Shown here piece after piece: positions 11,056 through 24,200 of a stretch of DNA of 64,000 nucleotides. The translations under genes were made by a program, and so were the position numbers. This DNA is from Mytilus edulis (taxonomy: Eukaryota > Mollusca > Bivalvia > Mytilida > Mytilidae), in contig NC_092350.1 in the NCBI RefSeq assembly GCF_963676685.1, positions 5,693,486-5,757,485 of the forward strand. The letters are read 5' to 3'. Every line of letters begins with the position of its first letter. Position 1 is the first letter of the stretch. The notes beneath the pieces were generated by a model. That model was not told the DNA's origin and ran no database searches. It was given only the letters and a program-made list of their open reading frames with translations.

Positions 11056-11577
11056 TTAAAAGAAGGAGATATGGTATAATTGCACCACCACATATCAAAT
11101 GTATTGGATGTAAGAATTAAGTCTATACTACGATGCAAGATATATATACCGCTGCTTTAACATAGTAGACAAGTAAAACTTGCAACATTTTCAATAAACA
11201 ATTTACAATATAATCATTGTGTTGTCCATGGAAATGCTTGTATTGTGCTTAAATAAATTGATATAATTATAACCAGCAGCAAGAAAAAAAACCAAATTTA
11301 AATCAAAATGACATAAATAATCAACGACCTAATTAAGTTATATGCCACTGTCATAATGTGTTTATGCTAAAGATCTTTTATGTCGATTCCTTTATATTAC
11401 TATTCATTATCTATTATTCTGTATCTGTCCACGATACAACCATCCATCCCTAGGTATACAAAGTTCCGGCCTTGGCATCATTTAAATTACCCTTTATGTT
11501 CTAACAATGAACTCGTGTTAAAATATTTGAAACGATTTTATACAAATTTAACTGCCGACAGTTTCGCATTTAAGAAT

Positions 11578-11722
11578 TGAATGCTTCTTTTTGTAAATTC
11601 ATTGGGGTGTAAAAGCGTTGACCGAAGTACATTTTGTATGAAGCGCGTAAGCGCTTCATTCTAAAAATGTGCGCACGGTCAACGCTTTTACAACCCTATG
11701 AAGTTACAAAAAGAAGCAGTCA
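11578..11722. mobile_element. Fold-back MITE with terminal GCTTCTTTTTGTAA
   Basis: The element is an almost complete palindrome of about 140 bases. The ends read gcttctttttgtaa and ttacaaaaagaagc, the middle arms carry aagcgttgaccg/cggtcaacgctt, and the centre is gaagcgcgtaagcgcttc. It has no coding capacity. Confidence 0.8.
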
Positions 11723-12814
11723 ATACTTATAATTACATTTTTTAGCTTTTTTGATCAAGAAAAAACGAATTTTATTTTGTTTTTATTCAATTCATATGTG
11801 CACTTTATTGTGGGACCACGTGTTATCATAAATGAAAAGTTTTATTGAGTGATGTAATTGCTTACGGAATAACACGTGATGTGCTGTTAGCCAGTCAGAA
11901 TAAAGTATTATAATGAAACATACATCTAATGTAATTATTTTAGTTTAAAAGTTTCTTTTAGTATGTATGCTTTCACATGTTTAATGTGTTTCAACTTACT
12001 TATCAGACACTACGGTCTTTGATATTGCTTTACATAATTGCGAATAACATTTTGATATTTGCTCATTTGTTTAAATGTTTTAAAGTTTAAAGTTAAATTT
12101 TTTCTAATTTTTGAGGTAATGTCAATGGGGCTCAAACTTAAATATATAGAAAGATTAAATAATTTGCCCAAATGTAGTTAAATTGAATTATTTGATGTAA
12201 CCTATACTTTATTTAGCTTTAACATGGGGTAGGCATTATATTCGTGAATATTTATGCCCGAGCGATAGAGAATATATACCAATAAAGTATAAATTGCATC
12301 AACTATTTCGATTCTGGTAGGGCAATTACGGTAATTTCTATGTCCGATGTGTAAAGGTGTAGGGCCATTCCATCTAAATCTCCGCATCGAAGTGTACGGA
12401 GAAGTGACCACAACAAGGGTCCAGTTTAATCATGTCATACATGTAGGTGTTTACAAAATACCGAGCTAGGATTTGCAAGAATAACATGTCAACCAATGTA
12501 AAGTATTCTCTCCGGAATATCTGAAAATGACAAAAAAAAAAAAAAACAATGTATAACCATAACAATATTAATAGTTATATTTATGCATAAATGTTTGATT
12601 TTCTAATGTTTCTTCATTACATTTTTGCTTTCGAAAATCAATAACTATAATCAAGGTAGTTAATGTACAGTACAATGAACTACAGCAAAAAAAAGTGCTT
12701 ATTCAAAAATCGACTACATCTCTTTTAACCGTGCATCTTTCCTGGTTCGACTGGCCTTTTAGTTTGACAAAAAGTTTTTTTTTTAATTCTGATTTATTTA
12801 TTAATGGATTAAGC
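11723..12814. other. Intergenic, no gene seen
   Basis: Strongly AT-rich. Short ORFs here show no family resemblance and no repeat structure stands out. Confidence 0.4.
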
Positions 12815-12815
12815 T

Positions 12816-13250
12816 CACCGTGTAGAACGCCACATGTGGGTGCCGGGTGACGCAAAATCTGACACCCCTACGACACTTTATATTTTGATGAAAAATTAGT
12901 AATAAAACCATTACATTTTATCTAAGAAGCTGGTATTTGCTTAAATTCCATGATAGGAATTCAATTCTATATAAATCATACGGGGGCATTTCGTCAAAAG
13001 TTGTTTTTTATCCAGAAAGTTACATATGAAGCCTCAAAATCTGCAAAATGTAAAACTAGGGAGATGTGTTTCAGAAAATGAGCACTGAAAACGTCTACTT
13101 CTTTTTGCAGGAAATAAGTTATGTCACGGTTTCATCCGTACAATACATTATTAATTACTAACAATTCTCAAAAAATAATAATACTTGAAAACCACCACCC
13201 GTGTCAAGCATAGCCGACACCCCGCATGTGGCATTCTACACGGTGGATAT
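12816..13250. mobile_element. Non-autonomous TIR element, about 430 bases
   Basis: Inverted ends carry caccgtgtagaa(c/t)gccacatg (12819 onward) and its complement up to about 13245, with further match in gtgtcgg/ccgacacc. The interior is AT-rich and non-coding. No clear target duplication was found, so the superfamily is open. Confidence 0.7.
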
Positions 13251-13964
13251 GCTGAGTCGGTATCAATAAGTATTAACTGCACGTGGACTTGTTTTTGTTC
13301 TCATGTGATATTTTCTCATACAAAAGCTCGTTTATATTGGTATTTTCGATGTATTTTAACCTGATATTTATTTTTAGCATTGTAACACAATCTAAAGGTA
13401 GGCTCGTGTCAGGAGGCCGGAAAAAACAATAGGAAAGAAAAACCTACTAGAATATCAAGAAACTCGCTATTAATATCATATAGCGGCTTGATCAGTTCAT
13501 ATATACTAACTACACTAAATTGACTATCAAAACAAAAGATTTTTTGGTATTTAACAGAATTAGAACGCATATTTATAGTTATGATCCAGAACCAGGGTAA
13601 AACTACAAGTTACATAAAAAAAAAATCTTTAATTTCTCCAATTTCTTATTTTAAAATTATCATATTATTTATAACATAAAATAAAATATAACAGTAAATG
13701 CAATTTATATATATTTGTTTTTAACCAAAAATAATAGTTTGCGCCCTATGTCTTGATACAAATACGGTTGCTGACGTAGGTTGACCGCTGTTCAAACTTT
13801 ATGGCATATTTTGTTAAACTTTGTAAGGCAAATATATTGTAATATTTGAATTATCAGAAGGTCAACATTTAAGTAATATTTGTATTATCAGAAGATCAAT
13901 TTGACTACCTTGAAGTTAAGTTGACAGATAGATATTTTAAGATAATGTATATCACGCATAACAT

Positions 13965-14180
13965 GAGCTACACGACGGGTGCCACATGTGGAGCAGGATC
14001 TGAAAACACCCCCAGTGTTTGGTTGGGTTCGTTTTGTTTAGTCTTTAGTTTTCTATGTTGTGTCTTATGTACTATTATTTGTCTGATTGTCTTAATCATT
14101 TTTAACCATGGCGTTGTCGGTTTATTTTCAATCTATGAGCTGTACTGTGCCTCTAGTATCTTTCTTCCCTCTTTTAAAAT
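13965..14180 (+). mobile_element. Solo Naiad 3' tail, diverged
   Basis: It carries cacgacgggtgccacatgtg, tagttttctatgttgtgtc and ccatggcgttgtcggtttat in the same order as 2440-2680, with a short deletion after the first block. No RT is next to it. Confidence 0.75.
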
Positions 14181-14456
14181 CGAAAGAAAAAAGCTTGTCG
14201 TTTCAAGTATAGAACAGTTAAGCAATAATTGCATATAAAACACTTTTCACGGGAGATCCTCCATGTATTAATTGATTAACTGCATGAAATAAATAAATTT
14301 AATTTTCTTATTACAATAGCTCCTGGAAAAGTAAAAGCATCTGACCAAGTTCTTTATTACACTTTTATATATGTAAGATGTTCTGTCACTCAATAAATAA
14401 AGGCAACAGTATTATACCGCTGTTCGAAACCCTTAAATCGATGCTGGTTACAAACT

Positions 14457-14563
14457 AAATAACACATGTTTCAGCGAGTTGTTTTATCCCATATATCTAA
14501 GGGAACAATAACACATGTTTTAGCGAATTGTGGTATCCCATATATCTAATTGAATATGGGACC
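14457..14563 (+). repeat. Two-copy tandem duplication, about 53 bases per unit
   Basis: aataacacatgttt(c/t)agcga and atcccatatatctaa occur twice in a row at about 14459 and 14508. Confidence 0.75.
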
Positions 14564-14839
14564 AAGTATTTATATTTTGTCATTGCAAACTGTTGTATTT
14601 TTCAAAGACTGCTTATGACGTCTTTACATTAAACCGTTGGATGTGGCCGATTGATACTGTAGAACATGATTTATTTACTGATATTAATGGCGTTTTAAAC
14701 AAGTGTGTGTTAATTTTAATATCTCTGTTCCAAGTCAATGGTTTGTAAAGTAGTGGTTGAAGCTGATGTAAGAATATTTTTCGGTAACTGTACTGTCATT
14801 TATCTGGAAGCACTATCTGCTGTGTGTAGTCTTTTGCTG

Positions 14840-14965
14840 ACTATCCGATGGGGTTATTGCTCTCCGTTCAATGCTGTACATGTACAATGTATGTTGTGAC
14901 CACGTCCTATGGACTCTGCAGGATAGATGTCTCATTTGAAATCATGTCTCGTCTTCTTTTTTTTA
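14840..14965 (-). repeat. Mussel dispersed repeat A, diverged partial copy
   Basis: Its end resembles the other A copies (tagatgtctcattt...atgtctcgtcttctttttt), which in better copies read gttgtctcattggcaatcat and accacatcttctttttta. The repeat looks SINE-like in size and dispersal, but I see no convincing tRNA head. Confidence 0.45.
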
Positions 14966-15409
14966 GATTGAGAAACTATTAGTAACCTATTGACGACCCC
15001 CTCTCTCAATTGGAGTTCATTCCTTTAGTTGTTTTGAATTTAAATTGAATGTTGAAAATAAATGTACGATGATCAAAATTCGGTATACTAATGTTGCACT
15101 TTATCTATAGTATAAATGGATATAAATGACAGGGTTGGTTTAAAAACTATGTGGTTTGTCTACCAAATTGTTTTTATTTGTATCAGTTTAAGATAAATAA
15201 AAGATTCAGAGCGCCGCGTTCCTAGAATTTTAACAAGAAACATTTGATTATTTAACAGTTAAGAATTATAAAATTAAAAGTTGTATATGTTTCGGACCAT
15301 ATAAGTATTTTGACCATACGTGTATGGTCATGACTATATGAGTATATTCGCCGGAACATATAAACTTTAACCAATTAATTCAAAGAAAAGAGATCTAAAT
15401 TTATAACTG

Positions 15410-15635
15410 GCCTCATTTTTTTTACATAAATAAGGCCGTTAGTTTTCTCGTTTAAATTGTTTTACATTGTCTTATCGGGGCATATTATAGCTGACTATGC
15501 AGTATGGGCTTTGCTCATTGTTGAAAGCCGTAAGGTGACCTATAGTTGTTAATGTCTGTGTCATTTTGGTCTTTTGTGGATAGTTGTCTCATTGGCAATC
15601 ATACCACATCTTCTTTTTTATATTAGGAATTCATA
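15410..15635 (-). repeat. Mussel dispersed repeat A, good copy
   Basis: It shares ttgttaatgtctgtgtcatt, gttgtctcattggcaatcat and accacatcttc with copies at 18915, 34780, 36825, 38895, 53020 and 59560. It lies just downstream of the PDX2 stop. Confidence 0.8.
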
Positions 15636-15814
15636 ATAGTAAAACATCATTGAAACCGACAATAGTACACTCGTACATTTACATAAATAAGCTCACCAAA
15701 GATATATATAAGATCCGCATTTCCTTCGAATGCCCAATCATCTCAATATAAATATTAATTTGAAAATTTAATTAAAATGAATGATTATAAAATACAAATG
15801 TTAAAAATGATTTA

Positions 15815-16994
15815 TCACACATTACTATTTCTCTTTGCCATACATGTCATCTCTATGAAGTGTGTATGCCATCTGACATCATCTGTCAGTTCCGGGTGAA
15901 ATGCGGTAGCTAACATATTACCCTGTTGCACTGCAACAATAACTTCAGTCTGTCCACCACCGGATCTGTCGAGTGTCGCTAAAGCTATTACTTCCGGACT
16001 ACATATTTCCACAACTGCAGGTGCCCGGATAAAAACACCATGATAAATATCATCTGTATCGCAATTCTTAAAATCCGCGGGAACAAAAAGTGTTTGCTTT
16101 AATTTTACTGGTGCTTCAAAGCTGTTGATCTGACGACCGAAGAAGTTTCTGGAAACGTCTATGTCCATTTCAGCCAGCTGTTGAAATAAATAACAAAAAT
16201 GATATTTAGTGTATATTTGACAGTGTTATAGACATTGGATTACACACTGTGTTGTCGCTAGTATATTACTAGTTTTAAGACTTTTTTGTCTGTGCTGTAA
16301 CTAATCCAATATTTTTTTAAAACTTATACTTTATAAGATTAAATAATATTTTTTTTTTCTAAAACAAATTTCAAGCAGATGACCAAACATATTTTTTCTA
16401 GATGATGATTCCCTCCATACCTTATAGTGTTTAAAACTGTCCGACTCAACCATAAAGCACCCCCTCCTTGGTGTTAAATGGTTGCTCCCTTACAATATAG
16501 AATTTCAGGAAATAACTGTTTTGTGTTTGAAGCTTTGAAACGTTCATTGGTAGTTTGACTGTCGCAAATTTAGTCTTCAGGTTGGTGAGATTTTATACTG
16601 TAATATAAAGAAGTTTTACTTATCGTTATACCGAGGGTTGTCCGCCTATCTTTTGGTTTTCTGTCTGCTTGGATAACAGTATCATTCCAGCACATGTACC
16701 CCAGGTCACATGACCTTTTGAATTTATCCACTTCCGCAAAGGTTCATCCATTTTATTACGTTTCAGAAATAAGCTAATGGTTGTACTTTCACCACCAGGA
16801 ATTATAAGGCCGTCCATGTTGTCAGATATGTGGTCCGGATGTCTTACACCAATAATTTCTAAGTCAGGAATATTTAAGCATTTTTGTGCTTTACGCAGTG
16901 CCACGTGATGTTCATTGAATGCTCCTTGTACTTCTAAGATACCAATTACTAATTTATCTTTTTTGGAGGAGTCCACTGGCAGTGCAGATGGCAT
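15815..16994 (-). CDS. PDX2: Pyridoxal 5'-phosphate synthase glutaminase subunit (PDX2/PdxT/SNO), two exons
   Basis: Exons are 16994-16632 and 16177-15815, joined in phase (TCG|gtataa donor, caacag|CTG acceptor), giving 241 residues, the usual length. This class I glutamine amidotransferase releases ammonia from glutamine and channels it to PDX1. Visible motifs are PGGEST (residues 66-71), the nucleophile Cys101 in GTCAG, FFGRQINSFE after the junction, and HPEL with His215 and Glu217 completing the triad. A possible 3' splice site (attacag) lies one base before the ATG, so a 5' UTR intron is likely. Its partner PDX1 is divergently oriented with its start 4.2 kb away. Mammals and most animals lack this enzyme. 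The introns and the mussel repeats on both sides argue against bacterial contamination. Confidence 0.95.
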
Positions 16995-18914
16995 TCTGTA
17001 ATGTATATAAAGTAGTAATTTGTGATCTGGAAGTGAACAGAGCTTATTTACTGGAGATGTTTAGATCTATAATTATGATTCCTGTTAAGATTTTACAAAT
17101 ATATTAAGTAAATTAAAATAATGTTTGAAGAGTAATATTTGTCAATGAAAAAGCAAAACAATGCAATAAAAACAACTCACGGTCTTAAACAAAAATAGAC
17201 AGACGCATGCTTCATATGTCAACCTCTTAATACATGTAAGTCCCCTTATACCTTAGGAAATGCACAAAACTGCTGTTCTAGCTATACACCAATATCTGGC
17301 TCATATAATGCTATTTATTGACCAAAAGCTTCTGACAAAATTTGCAAAAAAGTATAAAATTGTGCCTCAATAAACTGTCAAGTCTCGAGTGTACTAATAT
17401 ATTTGAGCAAGTTATCGCCATTGCAGTCGAGTTATGTATGAAATTCAAGGAGAGGTGAAATTGAAGAACGATGGGTAAAATGCTGTATAAATGTAACGGT
17501 TTATTTCTTCCTCTGTGATATTTTATCCTGAGGATAATGTGTCCCGGTAATTTTTTTCCAGGCATGGTATTTCACAGGTTGATGTTTTCCAGAGGAGTGA
17601 AAATCTATCTGTGTTATGCGGATAGTATGTACCGGTATATATTTGCCGTACTATATTTCACAGTACTGTGTGAAATAGAGTCCCATTAACTACTATGTAA
17701 GTTACTCAAAATCAATATATACCTGACTATAATTATAAAAGGTTTCACAAAGGTAGACTAAATTTGCATAATTTATCAAAGGGAGGTAATTATGAGCAAT
17801 TTATATTTTAAAGACATAAATATAATATATTTCTGAATCTTTTTATAGCGAAATTTTTATTTGAATCTTATTTTTTGTATATTCATTTATATAAAAAGAT
17901 GACTTACAACTTGATTTAAGAAGACAGATAACATTTCACAGGTAAAAACTATCCAGTTGTTAAACATGCTATTGTTCCAATATATTGTTATGCTATGATT
18001 TATCTGATTTACATATAATCAACAACTACATCTCTGTCCCCAGACAAAACTATAATATTTATATAGCTAAATATATCATCATAATCAAATTCTTCTATTA
18101 CTGTTAACAGTAGCAATATGCAACTATATTTCAACCTTACTTTTAAATTTATATTTGTACTGAGATCTGAAAACAACTCACTTTTACATGAATTTCACTA
18201 ACCTTATTTAATCATGATATTATTTTCACAATTACGATCTTTGAAATTACTTCTGATTTTCTTCCCTATGTTTCATGATAATTTTCTTTTTAAAAGGATG
18301 ATATTGACTTGATTATTTCAGGAAATTTTTTCAAGGATAATTTGTGAAATTATTTCCCATTATAATATATATTTTTTTTTAACAATTTCGCTTTATTTCA
18401 AATACACTATTAATATTTTATTGTATTTTTAAAGGATAATTTTTTTCTAATAACTATTCAATAAGTTAACTACCCAGATAGAATTTCACGGCAAAGGATA
18501 AAATATCCCAGGGAAATAGTTTCCTCCGGATAAAAAAATAACAACAACTACTGTGACATTTTTTCCTCCGGATCAAATTTCACCCGGATATAATTTTGCT
18601 TTACATAAATGTTCTTGCAACAAAATAAAACTTATCGTGACGGGATATTATTTTCTAGCAAATTCTCAGGTGAACATTTAAAAACATTCAGAAATAGTTA
18701 AAATTCTTAAAAATGCATTGATGCTATAGTTATTGAACAAGTTAGTTATACTGCTAGTTATAGAGCTAAAGTGACCCTACTCAACCCGAACAACTTCACA
18801 TATTGTGTAAATCATCGTCCTTCACTTCACCTATATATCACTCTGCTCAATCGCTCCGTTTTTATGGTATCATGGCTTTGAGATACGATACGACATTATC
18901 AGCGACGTCACGAT

Positions 18915-19340
18915 ATTAAAAAGAAGATGTGGTATGATTGCCAATGAGACAACTCTCCACAAGAGACCAAAATGACACAGAAATTATCAACTATAGGTCA
19001 CCGTACGGCCTTCAACAATAAGCAAATCCCATACCGCATATTGAGCCATAAAGTGCCCCGAAATGACAATGTAAAACAATTCAAACGAGAAAACTAACGG
19101 CCTTATTTATTTTAAAAAATGAACGAAAAACAAATATGTAAACCATAAACAAACGACAACCATTGAATTACAGGCTCCTGACTTGGGACAGGCACATACA
19201 TTTATAATGTGGCGATGTTAAACATGTAAGGCGGATCCCAACACTGCCCTAACCTGGGACAGTGGTATAACAGTACAACATAAGAACGAACTATACAAAT
19301 CAGTTGAAAAAGACTATACTCATCAGATGGACAAACATGC
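18915..19340 (+). repeat. Mussel dispersed repeat A, long copy
   Basis: It begins aagaagatgtggtatgattg and runs through caatgagacaactctccac, accgtacggccttcaac, caattcaaacgagaaaac and gactt(g)ggacaggcacata. It is the best-preserved plus-strand copy in the window. Confidence 0.8.
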
Positions 19341-19929
19341 AAGTGGACGTGTGTTTGAGTAGGCGTTATCAAGTTTTGATGTATTTAGGTGAAATTCTAG
19401 AATTTAAAACTTATACTATACAGAAGAGCATTAGTTAAGGAACAAGATAAGCTATGAAAATATCGACAGGTTATGGAGCTCTTTTTTTTCGAGATATGTA
19501 ATTTTTAAACCATGGCGGGAAAAGACTAATTAGGACGCCTACCTTATACTTGCATTGGTATTAATTGGGTGCCAAATCGAAAGAAAAAAAATCTAGAATC
19601 TTCTTAAAATTTGGAACATGACCTTTTATGAGATATTGTAGTTTATATGAAAAGAAAAATTTGGTTTACGAGGAAAATATTTAACTGTGTATCGTAAAGT
19701 CCCGGAACATTTGACCAAACATCCTAAACATCAACAAGTTCAGTGTAAAACTACATGTATATATGTAGGAGTCGAACAGAAACAGTAAAACATGAACATA
19801 TTATCGGACTTTCTTCGTATAAATATCTCAAAATATCAGATGCTCGACACAGTGAATCATTTTAGTTCGTTCGCTGTGCCCACTCGACAAAACCGTTCAC
19901 ATTGTTGCTCGATGGACCTTAAACCCAAT

Positions 19930-20050
19930 CATCTATACGTCTCCTGTCCATTGTTGAAAGCTGTACGTTGACCTCTAGATGATTTTCTTTGGTTATATGT
20001 GTCGTTAGGTTCCTGTATCATTATCGAATGTCAACATCTCCTTTCAGTCA
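19930..20050 (-). repeat. Mussel dispersed repeat A, diverged partial copy
   Basis: ccattgttgaaagctgtacg and ttgacctctag resemble the reversed A family. The distal part is degraded. Confidence 0.5.
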
Positions 20051-21207
20051 AACAGTTTTAGTTCCGCCTGATGTACTTCAAAATAATCGGACCATGAGAA
20101 AATCATAGATATAAAGAGATAATGTGTTTAAATTAAGTGTTTTTTTCTTCAGTTTAAAAATCTAAAAGCTTAGCCAAAATTTAATGAACAAGGTACTTGA
20201 AAAGAAAAAAGTAGTATTTTTCATAGTTTGGACCCTTTTTCATCAACTGTATTCGACGACCAATTGAACGAGGTTTATTGATATGCGTCTAATTCAGTTT
20301 TCGTGTTGATGCACACACTTAAAATATGACCAACATTACATTATTCTTGTAATAGTACATAAACAGGACAAAATATTCTAAATCCTAATTAATTCTGTTT
20401 ACCAAAATCATATCTTTATTATTGAGATAAAATTTTAAAAGGTTCCATGTTAAGAGAGCTCAAGGAACCAGTCTCCCCTCGCTAAAACATTAAAAACCTT
20501 TACTTTATTCATAATTCGATATGATATAAACTCTGTATAAACTACCCCGGATAACAATGTTTAGAAACTATTTTTTATGTATTTGTATTCTTCGATATCA
20601 TAAAAATAACAAATATATAAACATAAACCTACTTTTTGCTTGTCTTTTGATGTTCCGTCACCGTACCGGACTTTAGATATCTTCAAGTCCAAACAGTGAA
20701 ATAGCACGGTTAAAAAGAGCTTTGCCTATGTCATATGTTAATAAATAAATGAATTATTTATATTGTTTACATTCATTCGTCAATATATCATTTACTTGAA
20801 AAGGCACACTTCCTTTTTTTATCATGCAGAATTGAAATATAAATTAAAAATGTACAACGCAATTTCTTACCTTTTTCGTTTACATAAATTAGAGTTATAT
20901 AAATTAGTTGTATAAGTTATAAACAACACGTTGCATAAGTCAATGGCTTAAAACTCTTTAAACATAAACAAGATAATATTAGAGGCTTATTAAGGGCATA
21001 TCCGTAAACAAATTACTTATCTCCTAACAAGTCAGTGTACTGTATGGCCGATTAATCTGTTAAATAATTGTTGTATTTATTAACCCTCCATTGAACCCAC
21101 AATCAGATGTTAGTGTCGGACCAAACTTGTATTAAACCGGATGAGTTTAGTTCATATATATATAATTAATCTGAAATAGGAGTTGTGTGGACAGAATAAC
21201 AAAAACT

Positions 21208-24200
21208 ATGTCGCAGAAACGTGGTAAGTTAAATAATACGGTTTTATTTTTTTACAATTCTCTCAGTATGAAAATAGTTTTGATAACGCCCTCCCTCTCT
21301 CTCTTTAGTTTTGATTTTTTTTTATGTTTTAACGGGGACATGGGATGGCGTTTTTCTTCTAAAAGTATGAATTATCTATTAATTTTCATATAGTGGGTTC
21401 TTTATTTGGAATTTAATTATCTTATAATGTTAATTGATTTCAAACATTATTCACAAATAAATATGGCCTAGATCTCTTATTCCGCCAAAAAAAAAAAGAG
21501 ACAAAAAAGGGGGGGGGGGGTTCTTCCACTAGACTATGGTCCACAGGAACATCAATTTTCTTGAATTCTTCTGGCTGCTATATATATTTGCAACGCTACA
21601 TTATTATGTAAATTGTAAATAGCCGCTGCTGAAGTTAATATTTATTTATGTAAAAAAAATCATATGTATTCTAGCAGGAACATATACATTGACATAGATA
21701 TACTGTTCCCAGATTCTAGTCAACGGATTTTACTTCCAAGTTCGGGCATGATTGCTCACACTAGAGACTAATACCCATGCTACATGTACATCTAGGGGTT
21801 TTGTTCAAGCTGTTTGACTACTAACACGTAGTCATGTCCGGTCTGATTTGGAATTCTACATTTGCTGTTTAGAATTCTAATTTGAAATGATATATATTAT
21901 ACACTTTTTTAAACCTTCTCCGTTCTCCGGTGATGAATTAAGATATTATTAAGAAATTGAGATTCCACTTCCTTTCTGTAAATAGGCTTAAGTTGCTATG
22001 GATTTTTATAAAAAAAATAATATATGTTCCTTTTGGTCTAATAGCTGTTAATACATTCTTGTTTTTCAAATGCTTATTTTTGGGGTGTTCCTAATGAAGG
22101 TAAATGTAGAAAAAAAACCTTCGAATGAACCAAATGTAAAAACTTTTTTAGCGTTATTTTCAGTTTTGTGCTCTCAAGTTAAAGATTGCTCGTCACCATT
22201 TTTTCCAACAAAAACATTTCAAACAAACCCTTTTTTCATCAAACTAAATAATTTGCAGAGATGTAATTTTTCTCTCCCTCTCTCGTCCTAAATATGCATG
22301 AAATATTTGCCACTGGATGTTAAGCAAATTTACTATAATAATCGAATATAAAGTACAGGGCAAAATAAAAAAAAAACTCATTCATCATTAAACGTTATTT
22401 TGATAGCTTAGGATTCATAATATAAGAAATATTTTGCTTAGTTTTCGTTGCATATAAATACAATTTGGGAAAGATATTTTGAAAAAGATATCAAGGCTTT
22501 AATTGTTATATAACAAATGAATAACACATCTTAATTTCTTAAATAAACTACATGTTGACAAGTGTGTAGACGAATTTATCTTAAAAATGCATCTTTTGAT
22601 GACAATAACATGTATTATGTAATTTTAATAGTGACAACTCTTTATTGCATGTTTTAACAGTTATACGAGCTTTAAACATGTATGTCTTTACGATAAATGT
22701 AACGAAAACAAGTCCTTTAACTGTTTATGGTTGTGTTATTAATTATCACCTCACGTCGTGAATGTTACAAACATCAATTCTGTTTTTTATGCATAAATAA
22801 TGATAAAGGAAATAATTTGTTCTGTATTCTGAGACTTATACTATCTAAGACATGTATTTTTTTTTTTATCGTAACTAAATTCATGTTTTCCAGTATTAAA
22901 TGGATCAATCTTTACAAGTATTAATCCTATAATCTTCTTGAGAAAAACAAAAGCACAGAAATTCATTATATCACGCCTATCTTTAGACCCCATTTGAATT
23001 ATATGTTCACGTGTGTCTTGATATATTTTGTTTTTGTTTGTTCAAATTTTTTTTTTTTGAATTTCTGAAAAAATGAAACCCAACACGATTGAAATAAAGG
23101 TTAATTGAACTACTCATGCTTGGAACAAAATGTGCGTTCCGTTTTCTAGACTTAACCTTATGTTCTTTTACACTGTTTTCTTTTTCTTTCCGAACAGATA
23201 TTTTAGACGTTATGAATTTAACGCTGAAGGATGGAAGTACATCTAACGGCCATACAGGTAAGTACAATGAAGATTTTAACACCATATAGAGGGTTTGTTC
23301 CAAACCGGTTTAAGATTTAAACATTTTGAGTGGATCTTTCTAATGATTTAATACATATCTCAGTTTACTTATCACAAGTCGTTATATGTACGATGTGTCA
23401 AGGAACAGCGCAATGGATGTATTATAATTATAATTTGGTCGCTATCTTTCATTTCTGAAGACCTGGAGAGTTCGCCCCTGGTATTGTGGTGGAAGCGTGT
23501 TGTTCTATTTTTTTTTCTTGTATGCAGTGTTTTGTGGCATTGTTTAACTTTTTTGTTTTTGCAATGGCATTGTCAGTTATTCTTCGGTTATGAGTTTTGA
23601 AAGTCCCCTTGATATCTCCCGCATACTTTTACTGCTGTGAATTGGTGTCATCGATCATGTTATAACAAACAATTATACTTCTGACGTTTGTACTCAAACA
23701 CACTTGGCTAATATTAACAAAGAAATCTTCCAAATACAAAATCATTGTCTATGACATTTATAATATTTGTATTTTAGGAACCTTTAAAGTCAAAGCAGGC
23801 CTGGCTCAAATGACAAAGGGTGGGATAATCATGGATGTCACAACACCAGAGGAGGCACGGATTGCAGAAGAAGCCGGAGCATGCGCTGTAATGGCATTAG
23901 AGAGAGTTCCTGCAGATATACGACGAGAAGGCGGAGTTGCAAGAATGACGGATCCAAAGGTTATATAATATATAAAAACTCTGATTTGTAAATCGTACAC
24001 TGTCTGCAATGTCACAATCATAATATTACGATACAAACACTTATGAGTTGAATTATCTCAAAACCTAATACATAGTTCTTGAAATTGTGACAGCACTTAG
24101 ATATATTTTACAAAACAGCAAATGATGTTAGTTTCTTTTAGCATGAGATACATTATATTTTCTTAAAAGAATTATATAGGGACTAGCTTTAATCATTTGA

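Larger units (their letters stand above)
16995..21207. other. 4.2-kb region between divergent PDX2 and PDX1 starts
   Basis: It holds the 5' regions of both genes, a full repeat A copy (18915-19340), a diverged reverse copy (19930-20050) and AT-rich sequence. No third gene is supported. The distance is too long for a simple shared core promoter, and I see no clear CpG-rich stretch next to either start. Confidence 0.5.
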
